Positions 46,007-55,507 of a DNA stretch of 64,000 bases are shown piece by piece. This DNA comes from Cytophagaceae bacterium (GTDB lineage: Bacteria > Bacteroidota > Bacteroidia > Cytophagales > UBA9547). Both the position numbers and the translations under genes were made by a program. Each line of letters opens with the position of its first letter. The stretch's first letter is position 1. The notes under the pieces are model-generated. The model did no database searches and had not been told where the DNA came from. It saw only the letters and a list, made by a program, of their open reading frames with translations. The stretch covers positions 62,001-126,000 of the forward strand of contig JAIYAU010000016.1 of assembly GCA_027488865.1 (NCBI GenBank). Direction: 5' to 3'.

Positions 46007-46045
46007 TGCACTCAAAAACAAAAGCAATTGGTCGTGAATAAAAAT

Positions 46046-46081
46046 TATAAAAAGGGGTAAAATGCTTGCGCACTTTACCCC
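46046..46081 (-). terminator. Intrinsic terminator of asd
   Basis: On the minus strand a 12-bp stem (46081-46070 with 46065-46054, one G-U pair) is capped by the GNRA tetraloop GCAA and followed by TTTTT, 21 bases after the asd stop. Confidence 0.85.
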
Positions 46082-46102
46082 CAAAATTCTTCAATTTTGA
46101 TT

Positions 46103-47101
46103 TTAAGCTTTAATTAAGCCATTTTTTAATAGATATTCAGCAATTTGCACAGCATTAGTAGCGGCACCTTTTCGTAAGTTATCAGATACAATCCACATAT
46201 TTACTGTTTTCTCTTGTGTTTCGTCTCTTCTTATCCTGCCGACAAACGTCTCATCCTTACCATGTGCATGTAATGGCATAGGATATAGCTGTTTGGAAGG
46301 GTCATCTTGTAAAACCACATTTTCTGTAGTTGAAACGATATTTTTCAGCTCTTCAATATCAAATTCCTTTTCAAATTCAATATTTACAGATTCTGAGTGA
46401 CCACCAATTACAGGCACACGTACAGTTGTTGCGGTTACTTTTACAGAATTATCATTTAAGATCTTTTTGGTTTCATTCACCATTTTCATTTCTTCCTTGG
46501 TGTAGCCATTTTCCAAAAACACATCTATTTGTGGAATTAAGTTAAGATCAATAGGATACTTGTACGCCATTTCCCCATCAGTAACTCCATTTCTTTCATT
46601 AAACAACTGATCTACAGCTTTTTTACCAGTACCTGTTACAGACTGATAAGTAGAAACAACCACCCTTTTTATAGTATATTTTTTATGCAAAGGAGCTAAA
46701 ACCAACACCATTTGGATGGTAGAGCAATTAGGATTAGCAATAATCCTATCTTCAGGACCGATTTCGGAAGCATTAATTTCTGGAACTACCAATTTCTTAG
46801 TAGGATCCATTCTCCAAGCTGACGAATTATCAATTACAAATGTACCAACCTCAGCAAACTTAGGTGCCAGCTCTAATGAGGTACTACCGCCCGCTGAAAA
46901 TATGGCAACCGCTGGTTTCAATGCAATAGCGTCAGCAGCACTTACAATCTTGAATTTCTTACCTTTAAACTCTATTTCCTTACCAATAGACCTTTCGGAA
47001 GCTACTGGTATAAACTCGGTTATTGGTAAGTTTCTTTCTTCAAGTACTTTGAGCATTTCACTGCCTACAAGGCCAGTGGCTCCTACTAATGCTAATTTCA
47101 T
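46103..47101 (-). CDS. asd: Aspartate-semialdehyde dehydrogenase
   Basis: Reduces aspartyl phosphate to the semialdehyde feeding lysine, meso-DAP, threonine and methionine. The 332-residue protein has the NADP motif VGATGLVGSEML, catalytic Cys126 in ANPNCSTIQM, and a C-terminal domain with RVPVIGGHSESVNIEF. It is a single-gene unit: a candidate promoter lies 76 bases upstream and a GNRA-capped terminator follows. Confidence 0.94.
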   Translation of the reverse strand: MKLALVGATGLVGSEMLKVLEERNLPITEFIPVASERSIGKEIEFKGKKFKIVSAADAIALKPAVAIFSAGGSTSLELAPKFAEVGTFVIDNSSAWRMDPTKKLVVPEINASEIGPEDRIIANPNCSTIQMVLVLAPLHKKYTIKRVVVSTYQSVTGTGKKAVDQLFNERNGVTDGEMAYKYPIDLNLIPQIDVFLENGYTKEEMKMVNETKKILNDNSVKVTATTVRVPVIGGHSESVNIEFEKEFDIEELKNIVSTTENVVLQDDPSKQLYPMPLHAHGKDETFVGRIRRDETQEKTVNMWIVSDNLRKGAATNAVQIAEYLLKNGLIKA

Positions 47102-47176
47102 TTTTGTCGAGCGTGAATTTTACTTTAATTTTTGATTAATAACACATTTTGGTCTTTCCTTCCAAAAAATGGATTG

Positions 47177-47206
47177 CAAAGGTAGCAAAAACGAATTGGA
47201 TTCAAA
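47177..47206 (-). promoter_or_regulatory. Candidate promoter of asd
   Basis: On the minus strand: TTTG (47206-47203), 18 bases, TACCTTTG (47184-47177). Both elements match the consensus, with slightly short spacing. Leader about 70 bases. Confidence 0.5.
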
Positions 47207-47244
47207 AATGAACTATCAATGAACCAGGTTTTAAATATTTAGAT

Positions 47245-48300
47245 TTATGATTTTTTTTGTGGGAAGGAGAGATTTTTTAAAAAATTTCGGCTTGGCGTCT
47301 CAATTATCAAATAGCTCAAAATCGAAATTAGGATTAAAATTAATACTGAAAAGTAAAATGTGGCTGAATCATCGTTTATTTGAAATAGATTTAATAATTG
47401 TTTAGACCAATAATACGATGGTACTTGAAGGATATACATTCCAAAACTAATTTCTCCTAAAAATATTAAAAATTTATTGGTAAATAATTTAGTAAGAAAT
47501 CCTTGATTATAACTTATAGCGAGAATTATTGGCACAAAAATGATAGCCATCAATCCATTATGATAATTAATACCAAAACTAAACCTCAAAATCAAAACTA
47601 ACAAAACACATAACCCTAGGATTAACAAATCATAATTACCTTGTTTATCAGGATTTTTAATAAAATAATAACCAGCTAAATTGCCTAGGAGGAATTGATT
47701 TAGATGAAGTAAAGGAAAATAGTATAAAAAGTCGTGGCTTTTAGAACCATATCCTTGATAAAATGGCGAATTGACAAGTATATTAAAGAAAAACTGGCTT
47801 CCCAACCAAATAAAAATAACAGCTATCAAAACTATAATATAATTGAACCTTTTATAAATGAAATTAAATAACAATGGGAATAGTGCATAAAAGAAGAATT
47901 CCACCGAAAGTGACCAGCCAGGATAGTTGAGAGAAAGAGCCTTACCTGGAATCCAAGCTTGGATGGTTGCCAAATTAAGAAGTATATCATTTATATTGAG
48001 ATATTTACCAAAAATCAGGTTATGTACAATAAACAAAACAATAGCAAACAAGTAAACTGGATAAATTCTTGCTATTCGGTTTTTGTAATAGTCTAATGCA
48101 TTTATTTCTTCTTTTTTATTATAAGCAACTACCATGATAAAGCCTGAAAGGATAAAAAAATAACTAACACCAATTTTTGCTAAATAAAACACAGGTGAAA
48201 TGAATGGATGGCTAAATGGGTAAATTTTAAGGCCAAAATGAAAAATGATTATTGCAAAAGCAGCAATAAATCTTGTGAAAGTGATTTGTTCTATTTTCAT
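47245..48300 (-). CDS. Membrane acyltransferase, acyltransferase 3 (OafA/YrhL) family
   Basis: A 351-residue integral membrane protein with about ten helices. The family features are an N-terminal FTRFIAAFAIIIFHFG with the conserved His, RIARIYPVYLF near 80, and SLNYPGWSLSVEFFFYALFPLLF near 125. Such enzymes transfer acetyl or other acyl groups to surface glycans or peptidoglycan. No C-terminal SGNH domain is present. No glycan genes are directly beside it, so the acceptor is unknown. Confidence 0.87.
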   Translation of the reverse strand: MKIEQITFTRFIAAFAIIIFHFGLKIYPFSHPFISPVFYLAKIGVSYFFILSGFIMVVAYNKKEEINALDYYKNRIARIYPVYLFAIVLFIVHNLIFGKYLNINDILLNLATIQAWIPGKALSLNYPGWSLSVEFFFYALFPLLFNFIYKRFNYIIVLIAVIFIWLGSQFFFNILVNSPFYQGYGSKSHDFLYYFPLLHLNQFLLGNLAGYYFIKNPDKQGNYDLLILGLCVLLVLILRFSFGINYHNGLMAIIFVPIILAISYNQGFLTKLFTNKFLIFLGEISFGMYILQVPSYYWSKQLLNLFQINDDSATFYFSVLILILISILSYLIIETPSRNFLKNLSFPQKKS

Positions 48301-48403
48301 ATCGAAAATGATAATGGAGTATTAATTAGTACTAAGTAAGAATAATCGTTAAAAAAGTAAAAAAAATAGTTAATTCCTACTAATAACTTAAACGGATTAC
48401 CTT

Positions 48404-50653
48404 TTAGGCTTGATTGCTTTGTTGGAACAATAATTCTTGATAATTCTGCACTGCTTTTATATCAGCATAGCTAAAATCATCTCCTAATTTTTCTTTTAAG
48501 GCACCGGTTGGAATATCTCCAAACGCTTCCAAAAGTTTTAAAATAGTGTCTAATTTTTGTTGTGACAAAATTTCAAGAATGTTTATTTCCCTACTAGGAA
48601 TAAAACTATTTAAATGACCCATTATAGTAACTGGACTTAGTCCACGTTCGAGGGCTATATCTTCTATTGATTTGCCTTCTTTAAATGCGGTTAAACTAAT
48701 TCGTTGAGTTTCACCTTTAGGGGGTTTTTTAGCTTTATTTTCTATTTCCTTTACAGCATTTATTAATTCATTGTTAATGGCTAATTTATTAGATTCAGCT
48801 TGATCCAAGATCATTTGTGGATCGGTGCCTTCCAGTAAGCCTTTGGCCATTAATAAGGCATGCTCCATTTCCTTTTGTTTTCTTTTTAATGCTACAACAA
48901 ATAAATTAAGGTCCTTTAAATACCTTTTAGTTTTTGTGGTAGCTTTTATGCTTTTTTGATGAGTATCTAATAATACCAATTGAGTCTCGACCGCCTCAGA
49001 AAAGTACTTTGAAGCTGAATTAACCCGTTCATTTATGGCTTTAAAACCATCCTCCTCTGCTTGTGATATAAGAGCAGAGAGTTGATTTTCAAATTTTAAA
49101 AATACCTGTTGCAGGTTTTGATTACGATTAAATAACTGTTCGGCCAAATCAAGCACACCTTCCTCGCCAGCTATACTTCTATTATCAAGTGACAACTGAT
49201 GTTCTTTACATTTATCATCTAATTTACTCCAATCAAATGCATTAACTAATAACTGGGTAATAAATTTAGATTGTTCTGAACGAAGCTGTAAGCTTAATTC
49301 ATCAATAGCCACCTCGTTCTTATTAAATTCTACTACACGCTCATCAGTTTTAATGCTTGTACTTTGGATTCTTGATAAGAGCACCAACCCATCAAGAGAG
49401 GTTAGTCTACTTAAAGCAACATAAACCTGACCAGGGGCAAATGCGTCGCCCGCATCAATAATCGCCTTATCAAAGGTGAGTCCTTGGCTTTTATGAATTG
49501 TAATTGCCCAAGCCAATCTAATAGGAAATTGTACGAAAGTGCCTAATTCTTCCTCTTCTACTAAATCTGTTTCTTTATTATAAACGTAACGAATATTCCT
49601 CCAAGTCTCTTTTTCTACCTGCAACACTTGATCATCATTTGGGAAAGTAACAAAAATTTTACCGTCAGATATTTTTTGAATAATTCCAATCTTTCCGTTG
49701 TAATATCTCCTTATTTCTCCTTTATCATTTTTGATGAACATAATTTGTGCCCCTTCCTTAAGCTGTAGCACACGTTCAGCTGGCAAAGCCTTTTCATTAA
49801 ACTCCCCTTTTATTTCACAATTAAATAAACAAACCTTAGATTTTAGCTTTTGAAGTTCGTTATTATTTATTATTTCCGCTTTGTTGTTATGGGTAGTAAG
49901 TGTAATATATTCCCCTTGTGTATTAGGCTGAAAATGAGGATTGTAATAAGCTTTCAGAAACTCAAGATCCTCTGTGGTGGTAGTATTAGTTCTTAAGTGA
50001 TTAAGTATATTAATAAACTCTATATCTGATTGTCTATAAATTTTTTTAAGCTCAAGGTAAGTTGGAGCTGCTTCGGATAGAACTAAAGCATCAAAAAAAA
50101 ACGGGCTATTGTAGTAATCCTTAAGAATATTCCAGTCATCATTGCCAACAACTGGTGGAAGTTGGTGAAGGTCTCCAATATACACCATTTGAACACCACC
50201 AAATGGCAAATGACTTCGGCGCCTTACATGCCTTAAAATAATATCTATAGCATCTAAGGTATCAGCTCTTACCATTGATATTTCATCAATAATAAGTAAA
50301 TCCAACTCTTGTAGCAGCTCACGCTTATCAGCTGTAAATCGTACATGTTGTAACAAGGAGTTGATGTCGTTGTACACCTGCATGCTGTATTCACGATAAC
50401 CTTTGCGTGTAGGAAGAAACGGACCAAAAGGCAATTGAAATAAGGAATGAAGTGTAACCCCACCGGCATTAATGGCTGCTACTCCAGTAGGTGCAACCAC
50501 TGCCAATTTTTTTAAGCAGTTATCTTTGATATACTTAAGAAAGGTAGTTTTACCTGTTCCCGCCTTACCAGTAAGAAATAAATGTTGGCCTGTTTGGTTA
50601 ATAAATTTAACCGCTAATTGAAAGTGAGTATTAGTTGGGTCGTTTTTGAGCAT
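48404..50653 (-). CDS. PIF1-like SF1 DNA helicase with C-terminal HTH
   Basis: A 749-residue helicase. Walker A GKAGTGKTTF near residue 29, VVAPTGVAAINAGGVTLHS, Walker B LLIIDEISMV, IGDLHQLPPV and the late motif WAITIHKSQGLTF plus VYVALSRLTSLDGL define the PIF1/RecD2-like SF1B class. A coiled region follows (about 480-650) and the C-terminus holds an HTH of the HTH_40/RQC kind (GKSIEDIALERGLSPVTIMGHLNSF). PIF1-like helicases unwind G4 and forked DNA. The exact substrate is unknown. An exact -7 box sits 26 bases upstream. Confidence 0.88.
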   Translation of the reverse strand: MLKNDPTNTHFQLAVKFINQTGQHLFLTGKAGTGKTTFLKYIKDNCLKKLAVVAPTGVAAINAGGVTLHSLFQLPFGPFLPTRKGYREYSMQVYNDINSLLQHVRFTADKRELLQELDLLIIDEISMVRADTLDAIDIILRHVRRRSHLPFGGVQMVYIGDLHQLPPVVGNDDWNILKDYYNSPFFFDALVLSEAAPTYLELKKIYRQSDIEFINILNHLRTNTTTTEDLEFLKAYYNPHFQPNTQGEYITLTTHNNKAEIINNNELQKLKSKVCLFNCEIKGEFNEKALPAERVLQLKEGAQIMFIKNDKGEIRRYYNGKIGIIQKISDGKIFVTFPNDDQVLQVEKETWRNIRYVYNKETDLVEEEELGTFVQFPIRLAWAITIHKSQGLTFDKAIIDAGDAFAPGQVYVALSRLTSLDGLVLLSRIQSTSIKTDERVVEFNKNEVAIDELSLQLRSEQSKFITQLLVNAFDWSKLDDKCKEHQLSLDNRSIAGEEGVLDLAEQLFNRNQNLQQVFLKFENQLSALISQAEEDGFKAINERVNSASKYFSEAVETQLVLLDTHQKSIKATTKTKRYLKDLNLFVVALKRKQKEMEHALLMAKGLLEGTDPQMILDQAESNKLAINNELINAVKEIENKAKKPPKGETQRISLTAFKEGKSIEDIALERGLSPVTIMGHLNSFIPSREINILEILSQQKLDTILKLLEAFGDIPTGALKEKLGDDFSYADIKAVQNYQELLFQQSNQA

Positions 50654-50678
50654 AATTTAAAAAATGTAGTACATTAAT

Positions 50679-50686
50679 CAAAATTA
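50679..50686 (-). promoter_or_regulatory. -7 box of the PIF1-like helicase gene
   Basis: CAAAATTA on the plus strand reads TAATTTTG on the minus strand; leader about 20 bases. No -33 TTG at correct spacing. Confidence 0.42.
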
Positions 50687-50979
50687 AATCTAAAGTATTA
50701 GAAATTAGCACCTTTGCCACTCGATTGTCATCCAAAAAGTACTTTAAAACAGAAACATATAAAGGGTTGGCTATTTTCATTGATTTAAACTATGTATACA
50801 AAAATAAGCAAAATTTGTAAGTTTAGCCATATTCAACCGTTAATGGATTTTTTTTAAAGGATTTACAGATTTAAGGTACATTCTTAAATAAAACAAACAC
50901 CTTTTTATCCGAATCAACTAATATTATTTTCAACAAAATTTGTAAACTTATAAAACTAGATAATTCAAAGCTAATGAGT

Positions 50980-50987
50980 TATATTTG
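50980..50987 (+). promoter_or_regulatory. -7 box of ffh-ung
   Basis: TATATTTG matches TAnnTTTG exactly, with a leader of about 30 bases. No convincing -33 TTG. Confidence 0.45.
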
Positions 50988-51025
50988 CAACCATTTTCAA
51001 AAAAATTGCTAAATAAAAGAATCTG

Positions 51026-52354
51026 ATGTTTGAGAGTTTAAGTTCCAAGTTAGAGAAAGCATTTAAAACGCTTAAAGGCCAAGGTAGAATAACTGAAATC
51101 AACGTTGCACAAACGGTAAAAGAAATTAGAAAAGCATTGTTAGATGCTGACGTTAATTATAAAGTTGCTAAACAAGTAACTGATTCTATTAAGGAAAAAG
51201 CCATTGGTCGTGAGGTACTGATTGCCGTATCTCCTGGACAACTTTTGGTAAAAATAGTATATGAAGAACTTGCTGCATTAATGGGAGGCAGCAAGACAGA
51301 CATCAACTTAAAAGGTGATCCTGCGGTAATTTTAATAGCTGGTTTACAAGGTTCGGGGAAAACGACATTTTCTGGGAAACTAGCCAATATGCTTAAGAAA
51401 AGTGGAAGGCAAGTCTTATTAGCTGCTTGTGATGTATATAGACCTGCAGCTATCAATCAACTTAAGGTACTGGGAGAGCAAGTTGGTGTAGAAGTATACA
51501 CCGAGACAGAAAATAAAAATCCAGTAAGCATAGCAAAAAACGCAATAGATTTTGCCAAAAAGAATGGTAAAAAAATAGTTATTGTAGATACAGCGGGCCG
51601 TCTTGCCATAGATGAGGTAATGATGCAGGAGGTAGCAAACATAAAAGAAGCTTTAAAACCGAGTGAGATTCTTTTTGTAGTAGATGCCATGACTGGTCAA
51701 GATGCAGTAAATACAGCCAAGTCCTTCAACGACCGACTTAATTTTGATGGAGTGGTACTTACCAAGATGGATGGTGACTCAAGGGGTGGTGCTGCTTTAT
51801 CGATAAAATCTATAGTTGATAAACCAATCAAATACCTCAGTACTGGAGAAAAAATGGAAGCCATTGACCAGTTTTACCCAGATAGAATGGCAAATCGAAT
51901 CCTTGGCATGGGGGATGTGGTTTCGCTGGTAGAAAAGGCACAGGAAGCATTTGACGAGGAGGAATCTAGAAGAATAAACCAAAAGATACGTAAAAATCAA
52001 TTTGACTTTGAGGACTTTTTATCTCAAATGCAGCAAATTAAAAAAATGGGCAGCATCAAAGACATTATGGGTATGATACCAGGTATGGGCAACATGATGA
52101 AAGATGTTGAGATTAATGAAGACGCCTTTAAACCTATTGAGGCCATTATTCAATCTATGACCCCTGAAGAAAGGGCAAATCCTGATATTATTTCGGGGAA
52201 TAGAAAAAATAGAATTGCCAAAGGCAGTGGAACGAGTATAACTCAGGTCAACAATTTAATGAAACAGTTTGACCAAATGCGTAAAATGATGAAAAATATG
52301 AATAAAATGAATCCCGCTGCAATGTCAAGCAAAATGAAAATGATGGGAAGATAA
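51026..52354 (+). CDS. ffh: Signal recognition particle protein Ffh
   Basis: The SRP54 GTPase that binds signal sequences with 4.5S RNA. The 442-residue protein has the N domain, G domain (GLQGSGKTTFSGKLA near 107, DTAGRL, TKMDGDSRGG) and a Met-rich M domain (IKDIMGMIPGMGNMMKDV and the Met-rich C-terminus). Ung begins 10 bases downstream and is probably co-transcribed. Confidence 0.96.
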   Translation: MFESLSSKLEKAFKTLKGQGRITEINVAQTVKEIRKALLDADVNYKVAKQVTDSIKEKAIGREVLIAVSPGQLLVKIVYEELAALMGGSKTDINLKGDPAVILIAGLQGSGKTTFSGKLANMLKKSGRQVLLAACDVYRPAAINQLKVLGEQVGVEVYTETENKNPVSIAKNAIDFAKKNGKKIVIVDTAGRLAIDEVMMQEVANIKEALKPSEILFVVDAMTGQDAVNTAKSFNDRLNFDGVVLTKMDGDSRGGAALSIKSIVDKPIKYLSTGEKMEAIDQFYPDRMANRILGMGDVVSLVEKAQEAFDEEESRRINQKIRKNQFDFEDFLSQMQQIKKMGSIKDIMGMIPGMGNMMKDVEINEDAFKPIEAIIQSMTPEERANPDIISGNRKNRIAKGSGTSITQVNNLMKQFDQMRKMMKNMNKMNPAAMSSKMKMMGR

Positions 52355-52364
52355 AATTGACGCG

Positions 52365-53030
52365 ATGCAAGTAAAAATAGCTACCTCTTGGCAAACACAA
52401 CTCGAAGCAGAGTTTAATAAGCCTTATTTTAAATCATTAACCGATTTTATCAAATTAGAGGTAGCGGAGAAAAAAGTTATATATCCGCCAGGCAATAAAA
52501 TATTTAGTGCCTTTGACCATTGTGGTTTTGAGCAACTAAAAGTGGTGATTTTGGGTCAAGATCCATATCATGCGCCAAGTCAAGCTAATGGACTATGTTT
52601 TTCAGTTAATGATGGAATCCCAAAACCACCATCTTTAATTAACATATTTAAAGAACTTAATTCGGATTTAGATATAGCCATTCCAGAATCAGGTAACCTC
52701 GAAAGATGGGCAAAACAAGGAATCTTGTTGTTAAACTCCACCCTTACTGTAAGGGCAAATCAAGCTGGGTCACATCAAAACCAAGGATGGGAAACTTTTA
52801 CTGATGCTGTAATTAAGCATATTTCTGAAAAAAAAGAAAAGATTGTTTTTATCCTATGGGGAAGTTATGCACAAAAAAAAGGATTGGTTATTGATTCGAA
52901 TAAACATTTAATCCTTAAATCGGCTCATCCCTCTCCCCTATCCGCACATAATGGTTTTTGGGGGAATAAACATTTTAGCAAATGCAATAACTACTTAAAA
53001 AGTAATAACATTACAGAAATTATCTGGTAG
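52365..53030 (+). CDS. ung: Uracil-DNA glycosylase
   Basis: Removes uracil from DNA in base excision repair. The 221-residue family 1 protein has VVILGQDPYHAPSQANGLCFSV with catalytic Asp66, LLLNSTLTVRANQAGSH, and the leucine-loop motif SAHPSPLSAHNGFWGNKHFS. It follows ffh closely, and its last 11 bases overlap the end of the convergent serine hydrolase gene. Confidence 0.95.
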   Translation: MQVKIATSWQTQLEAEFNKPYFKSLTDFIKLEVAEKKVIYPPGNKIFSAFDHCGFEQLKVVILGQDPYHAPSQANGLCFSVNDGIPKPPSLINIFKELNSDLDIAIPESGNLERWAKQGILLLNSTLTVRANQAGSHQNQGWETFTDAVIKHISEKKEKIVFILWGSYAQKKGLVIDSNKHLILKSAHPSPLSAHNGFWGNKHFSKCNNYLKSNNITEIIW

Positions 53031-54234
53031 ATGTATTGTTTCGTTTTAATTCGTAATTATATAATATTTGACCCAATCGATGTAGGAAGGGTAGTCCTAT
53101 TTGTTTATACTCATAAACACCATCGTTAATTACATCATTTTCATTAACATAGATCACCGCAGACACAAAAAAGGAGACTTTTTTATCAGTATTTTCAATA
53201 TAAGCACAATCCGTTAAATATCCGTAAAATTCGCCCACCTTATTATAAATGGTTACACCACTATCCAGTGGGATCTCCCCATTTCCATAACCAATATATT
53301 TAGCATAACCATCTGGGTATTTAAGGTTATCATGGTACTTTTCTTGAGGCAAATCCCGAGGATATTTTCTCATTGCATCTTTAAGAAAAAGATAATCACT
53401 TTTTCTTAATTTAAATCTTTGATTAATGGGAAGAGCGGCTGGTTCAATAATCGCCATTAAAAATGTATGTAACATATTTAGCGATAAGTAATTACTGAAT
53501 TTAAAATCAATTCCATAATTGTTAATTTTGTTAGCACCTATGTATCTAGTTCCTAAAACCGTGTTAGACAATGGAATTTGTAATTCTTTTGCAAATGTTT
53601 CTTTAGGCTGTACGTAAAAAAGTTGTTGCTTTTTATAAAATGCTACTGGTCCCGTGGTGCGATTATTGGTGGGAGTGCAACTTGTAAATTTTTGAATAAT
53701 CCTAGCAGAATCAAAACCCATCTTTGAGAATCGTTCATGGATGTATTTTTGACCAATTAACTCATAAATATAATTATATGCCTCATTGTCACTTACAGCA
53801 AATAATTTTGGTATTAAATTGGCCAATGATTGGGGTTTTACATACCTTAGATATTTGGCATTAGGCCAACATTTATAATTACTTGTAGGCTTAAATGCTG
53901 TATTTAAAGTAATATCCTTTCTGTTTAAACTATTAATTTTTTCAAGCGCAAGTGCTGCACATGGCAATTTGACCATGCTTGCAGGATAAAAATATTCAGC
54001 AGATCTATTTCTATATGTAAAGGTCTCGGTGTTTATTATACCCGACAACTGATCTCTATCTATTTGTGTATAAATGATTTGAAGTTTGTACTTGTCAGGA
54101 CTCTGGATTACTTTACGTATTATAGCTGCGGTATCTTTAGCCAATAACAGATTCAAAAGCGAATCTTGAGCATAGGTTTGTAGCGTAACAGCTAAAAAAC
54201 AATACAATAAAGTTCTAAAATGAATAAAATACAA
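53020..54234 (-). CDS. Secreted class A beta-lactamase-like serine hydrolase
   Basis: A 404-residue exported protein: signal peptide to about residue 22 (ending TYAQ), then a penicillin-recognising fold. ASMVK gives the SxxK pair Ser86 and Lys89, SDN is at 148-150, and YNKVGEFYGY replaces the KTG box. The class A lactamase Glu166 loop is not obvious, and the protein is about 120 residues longer than TEM-type enzymes. It may be a peptidase or a cell-wall enzyme rather than a resistance factor. It follows the secreted Cys protein gene by 21 bases, in one unit. Confidence 0.78.
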   Translation of the reverse strand: MYFIHFRTLLYCFLAVTLQTYAQDSLLNLLLAKDTAAIIRKVIQSPDKYKLQIIYTQIDRDQLSGIINTETFTYRNRSAEYFYPASMVKLPCAALALEKINSLNRKDITLNTAFKPTSNYKCWPNAKYLRYVKPQSLANLIPKLFAVSDNEAYNYIYELIGQKYIHERFSKMGFDSARIIQKFTSCTPTNNRTTGPVAFYKKQQLFYVQPKETFAKELQIPLSNTVLGTRYIGANKINNYGIDFKFSNYLSLNMLHTFLMAIIEPAALPINQRFKLRKSDYLFLKDAMRKYPRDLPQEKYHDNLKYPDGYAKYIGYGNGEIPLDSGVTIYNKVGEFYGYLTDCAYIENTDKKVSFFVSAVIYVNENDVINDGVYEYKQIGLPFLHRLGQILYNYELKRNNTSTR

Positions 54235-54255
54235 TTCAATAATTGTTTTAGCAAC

Positions 54256-55281
54256 TTACTCGATTTTTATTTTAACAACCTTGTAGTTAGAATTATTTGC
54301 TATATAATGAACTAATACAACTTGACCTAGTTGTTGTTTCAAATTTATACAATTTTGATAATAATCAAAGGCTAATTCTTGTCCTTGAATATTGGTAATT
54401 TTTACTACATCTAGTATAGAATTACCAACAAAATGTATTAGTCCATCTGTAACGGTGAAGTTTATATCATTATTCTCTACTTTATAGTCCACAATGTTAC
54501 CGTAAATGGTTTCCCCTGAAGTGGTAACATACTTTATTTGATATTTTCCATCATTCTCTAACAAAAAAAGATTAGTATCACAGTCCAAGGATGATAATTT
54601 GAAAAAATTTATACCATCAGTGGCAAAAAGTAGGTCAATTTCCTTACAATTTGAGGTTGGTTTGGTGAATTCGAGTATATTATTTTTAATGGTTGCTGAA
54701 AACAAACTAGTAGCTAAGGGAACGAAAGAATTGTATTTGAGTTGTACAATTACTTGTGGTTTTGTATCTAAATTTACCCCATTCCCTGTTTTAATATAAT
54801 AATAGTTATTAGAAATGACGGAATAATTTTCTGCTGGTGAAAATATACCTATCGTAAGCTTTTTTCCACTTTGTATTAATTGATTTATGCTGTCTTTTGA
54901 TAGGTTGTAGGTATAAGTAACCAAGTCCGTGCTTTCGTTGGGTGGCAGATAGAAATAGTTTTGTTTGTCGTATGGAAATCTACAATACATACTTCCATTA
55001 AACGTTCCTTTCTCTTCCTGAGTACAACTTTCTAAGCAACGGCCATTTTTTTCAGAACAGCAATAGGAACTATAAAAACGCCAACTTATTGGATTAACTT
55101 TTACCTTATAGTAAATTATCAATTCCAAATTTTCTGCAGCTAGTGGCAAATTCTCAAAACTAGCTTTAATCTCTTCATTAGCATATTTAAATGATAGGGT
55201 GTCGGAGTTAATTAACATCCTTTGTGCATATGTATAAAAAGACAAAAGAATTAAAACAAAAATAAATCTTGTTATTTTCAT
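54256..55281 (-). CDS. Uncharacterised secreted protein with a Cys cluster and possible T9SS-like C-terminus
   Basis: A 341-residue protein with a signal peptide (MKITRFIFVLILLSFYTYAQ). A Cys-rich segment lies near residues 72-100 (SSYCCSEKNGRC, then LESCTQE and MYCRFPYD), enough for disulfides. Beta-rich sequence follows. The last 60 residues (FVGNSILDVVKITNIQGQELAF ... VVKIKIE) have the rhythm of a type A T9SS sorting domain but lack its clear PNP entry motif, so secretion by T9SS is only a suggestion. I know no function. It heads a two-gene unit with the lactamase-like hydrolase. Confidence 0.62.
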   Translation of the reverse strand: MKITRFIFVLILLSFYTYAQRMLINSDTLSFKYANEEIKASFENLPLAAENLELIIYYKVKVNPISWRFYSSYCCSEKNGRCLESCTQEEKGTFNGSMYCRFPYDKQNYFYLPPNESTDLVTYTYNLSKDSINQLIQSGKKLTIGIFSPAENYSVISNNYYYIKTGNGVNLDTKPQVIVQLKYNSFVPLATSLFSATIKNNILEFTKPTSNCKEIDLLFATDGINFFKLSSLDCDTNLFLLENDGKYQIKYVTTSGETIYGNIVDYKVENNDINFTVTDGLIHFVGNSILDVVKITNIQGQELAFDYYQNCINLKQQLGQVVLVHYIANNSNYKVVKIKIE

Positions 55282-55343
55282 ATCAGAAGAATAAATATAA
55301 AAAATATATCCTTCGTAAATATATGTATTATAAGATGTTACAT

Positions 55344-55351
55344 CAAAAATA
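55344..55351 (-). promoter_or_regulatory. -7 box of the secreted Cys protein gene
   Basis: CAAAAATA on the plus strand reads TATTTTTG on the minus strand, with a leader of about 55 bases. No -33 TTG at the right spacing. Confidence 0.35.
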
Positions 55352-55507
55352 AACTAACAATAATTGCACTATATTAAATTATTACAATTATTGAATAAAA
55401 AAATACCATGGTTTTTTAAATAATTTGTACAATAAATGGAGATTAATAGACATTTCTAATATACAAAAAATTACCCTGACATGCCTCTTGTTGATTTTGA
55501 AATCAAA

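Larger units (their letters stand above)
50654..51025. other. Divergent promoter region between the helicase gene and ffh, 372 bases
   Basis: No ORF, tRNA or 4.5S RNA-like sequence was recognised. It contains exact -7 boxes for the helicase (50679-50686, minus) and ffh (50980-50987, plus); the middle 280 bases hold nothing I can name. Confidence 0.55.

Noticed and set aside
45879-46094. Minus-strand 71-codon ORF before the DUF3127 gene
   Set aside because: It spans the asd terminator and the DUF3127 promoter and shows no protein-family pattern.
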